From Micromonospora sp. PLK6-60 (GTDB taxonomy: Bacteria > Actinomycetota > Actinomycetes > Mycobacteriales > Micromonosporaceae), in the NCBI RefSeq assembly GCF_019890675.1, contig NZ_JAIOAA010000002.1, positions 124,001 to 188,000 on the forward strand: DNA of 64,000 nucleotides, in the 5' to 3' direction. Position 1 is the first letter of the stretch. Every line of letters starts with the position of its first letter. The position numbers were made by a program, and so were the translations under genes. The notes beneath the pieces were generated by a model. It made no database searches, was not told the DNA's origin, and saw only the letters and a program-made list of their open reading frames with translations. Below, in pieces: positions 62,875-64,000 of this stretch.

Positions 62875-62984
62875 GTGGTGACCGGCCGGCGCGTTGTGGT
62901 GACCGGGCACGGCTGTGGTGACCGGCGGGCGGGCTGTGGTGACTGGCGGGCGGGTTGTGGTGACCGGCGGCGGGCTGTGGTGGA
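62875..62984. repeat. Helically phased GTGGTGAC repeat array
   Basis: GTGGTGAC (last copy GTGGTGGA) begins at 62875, 62896, 62915, 62936, 62957 and 62977, so the spacing is 19-21 bp, about two helical turns. Between them are related G/C-rich spacers (CGGCGGGCGGG). The array lies just upstream of the XRE gene and could be an operator cluster. Confidence 0.75.
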
Positions 62985-62990
62985 GGTGTG

Positions 62991-63797
62991 ATGGGCGACG
63001 AGCGGATGTCGACGCTGGAGTTCCTGGGCGCGGAGCTGCGCCGGGCCCGCCGGGCGAAGGGGCTCAGTCAGGAGGAGTTGGCCCAGCGGATCAGCTATTC
63101 GTCGTCGCTGGTGGGGATGGTGGAGATCGGCCACCGCACCCCGTCGCAGGACTTCGTCGCCCGGGTGGACGCGGCGCTGGAGGCCGGTGGCCTGTTCGAG
63201 CGGCTGCTCACCCTGGTCCGCGCCGACGCCGCACCGCCGTGGCTGCGGGAGTGGATCAGCGTGGAGCGGGAGGCGACGCTGATCCGCTGGTTCGAGCCGT
63301 CGCTGATCCCCGGCCTGTTGCAGACCGAGGCGTACGCCCGCGCGGTGCTGCGTGGCGGCCGGATGCTGCGGGAGAGCGAGGTCGAGCAGCGGTTGACGTC
63401 TCGGCTGGAGCGGCAGGCGATCCTGGCGCGGGAGAGCCCGCCGGAGGTGGTCGCGGTGGTCGACGAGGCGGTGCTGCGCCGGGCGGTGGGGGAGCCGGCG
63501 GTGATGGTGGAGCAGTTCGAGCACCTGCTCCGGCTGACCGAGCAGCCGCACGTGACCCTGCTCGTGGTCCCCGCCGACGCGGGCATGCACGCCGGCCTGG
63601 CCGGCCCGTTCATCCTGGCCCAGACCCCGGACGGCGGCGAGGTGGCGCACATGGACAGCGCACTGAAGGCGGACGTCACGGACCGGCCGGACGACATTGC
63701 TAGCCTGCGACGCAGATGGGAGAGCCTGCGGGCCGAGACGTTGCCCCGCCGGGCCTCCCGCGAGCTGATCCGGGGGTTGACCAAGTCATGGACCTGA
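62991..63797 (+). CDS. XRE-family regulator with DUF5753
   Basis: 268 aa. The N-terminal Cro/CI helix-turn-helix is ELRRARRAKGLSQEELAQRI followed by SYSSSLVGMVEIGHRTPSQD. The rest is the DUF5753 domain, with PGLLQTEAYARAVL, LERQAIL, VVDEAVLRRAVG and the late GPFILAQTPDG strand. This is the WhiJ-like group common in streptomycetes and relatives, where it works with a DUF397 partner. ATG 62991 and ATG 63006 are both possible; GGAGGTG overlaps the first. The next gene overlaps by 10 bp. Confidence 0.88.
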   Translation: MGDERMSTLEFLGAELRRARRAKGLSQEELAQRISYSSSLVGMVEIGHRTPSQDFVARVDAALEAGGLFERLLTLVRADAAPPWLREWISVEREATLIRWFEPSLIPGLLQTEAYARAVLRGGRMLRESEVEQRLTSRLERQAILARESPPEVVAVVDEAVLRRAVGEPAVMVEQFEHLLRLTEQPHVTLLVVPADAGMHAGLAGPFILAQTPDGGEVAHMDSALKADVTDRPDDIASLRRRWESLRAETLPRRASRELIRGLTKSWT

Positions 63798-63994
63798 CCG
63801 GCGCGGTCTGGCGCAAGTCCACCCGCAGCGACAACGGCGGTTCGACCTGCGTCGAGGTGGCCACCAACCTGCCCGGCCTGGTCGGCGTACGCGACAGCAA
63901 GGACCGTCAGGGGCCGGTGCTCATCTTTCCGCCCGCCGCCTGGGCAAACTTCGCCCGTGCCACCGCCGCGGGATCCCTCGGCCCGGCCCGCTGA
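63788..63994 (+). CDS. DUF397 small protein
   Basis: 68 aa. It begins MDLTGAVWRKSTRSDNGGST and has CVEVATNLPGLVGVRDSKD and LIFPPAAWANFARA, all typical of DUF397. Such proteins accompany XRE/DUF5753 regulators and are thought to modulate them. The ATG overlaps the XRE stop region, so translation is coupled. It ends 6 bp before the window edge. Confidence 0.9.
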   Translation: MDLTGAVWRKSTRSDNGGSTCVEVATNLPGLVGVRDSKDRQGPVLIFPPAAWANFARATAAGSLGPAR

Positions 63995-64000
63995 ACGCGC

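Noticed and set aside
62874-62984. Possible CRISPR array from the regularly spaced repeats
   Set aside because: Repeats are only 8 bp, the intervals are similar to each other rather than unique, and no cas gene is near. I read it as a regulatory or slippage repeat.

Overview
The window looks like a chromosomal segment of a high-GC actinomycete, most probably a Micromonospora-like member of the Micromonosporaceae. The grounds are a very high GC content with G/C at third codon positions, many GTG starts, actinobacterial families (DUF2469, DUF2631, DUF397, DUF5753 regulators), and a gene order matching from memory the segment Rv2921c to Rv2876 of Mycobacterium tuberculosis and the amtB to rlmN region of Streptomyces. 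The genus is an inference; no rRNA or other marker lies in the window.

Layout. 1-3046: a truncated PhoD-like phosphatase, ftsY and a small phosphotransferase. 3100-7334: the nitrogen operon amt-glnB-glnD behind a recognisable GlnR-type box. 7423-13206: an insertion relative to the conserved order, holding a membrane acyltransferase/SGNH protein, a two-gene ABC exporter and a histidine kinase/response regulator pair. 13338-16635: ffh, a Uma2 nuclease-like gene and an amidohydrolase. 16636-20215: repeats, a TetR regulator with an upstream unknown gene, a short eukaryotic/archaeal-type proS and a DUF402 gene. 20479-26505: the translation/secretion cluster rpsP-khpA-rimM-trmD-rplS-lepB-lepB2-nudix-rnhB-DUF2469. 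26599-34806: a molybdopterin oxidoreductase, a LytM peptidase, a class V aminotransferase, xerC, dprA, comM and yraN. 35044-43819: a membrane protein, then rpsB-tsf-pyrH-frr-cdsA-rlmN and a DivIVA-like protein. 43905-49847: a DUF2631 protein, an MBL-Rieske fusion, a CrtI-like oxidoreductase, a membrane protein with two bL12-like domains, a YihY protein and a GNAT acetyltransferase. 50003-62198: an accessory island with a large secreted DNRLRE/FG-GAP protein divergent from a 2590-residue RHS toxin that carries a ricin lectin insert, a HINT domain and a 114-residue C-terminal toxin, followed by a candidate immunity gene. 62193-63994: two small minus-strand genes divergent from an XRE/DUF397 regulatory pair.

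How it fits together. Most of the core encodes translation, protein targeting (ftsY, ffh, lepB), RNA modification, envelope lipid synthesis and DNA uptake or processing. The nitrogen genes form a sensing circuit: transporter, PII protein and PII-modifying enzyme. The accessory parts are envelope-directed: acyltransferase, drug-type exporter with its own two-component system, and the contact-dependent toxin island.

Two genome-wide habits show up. Many genes have a TANNNT -10 element 6-8 nt before the start codon, which predicts leaderless mRNAs. Several families of palindromic intergenic elements recur; one of them supplies the stop codon of two unrelated genes. The RHS toxin and its unrecognised immunity candidate are the most likely new biology here.
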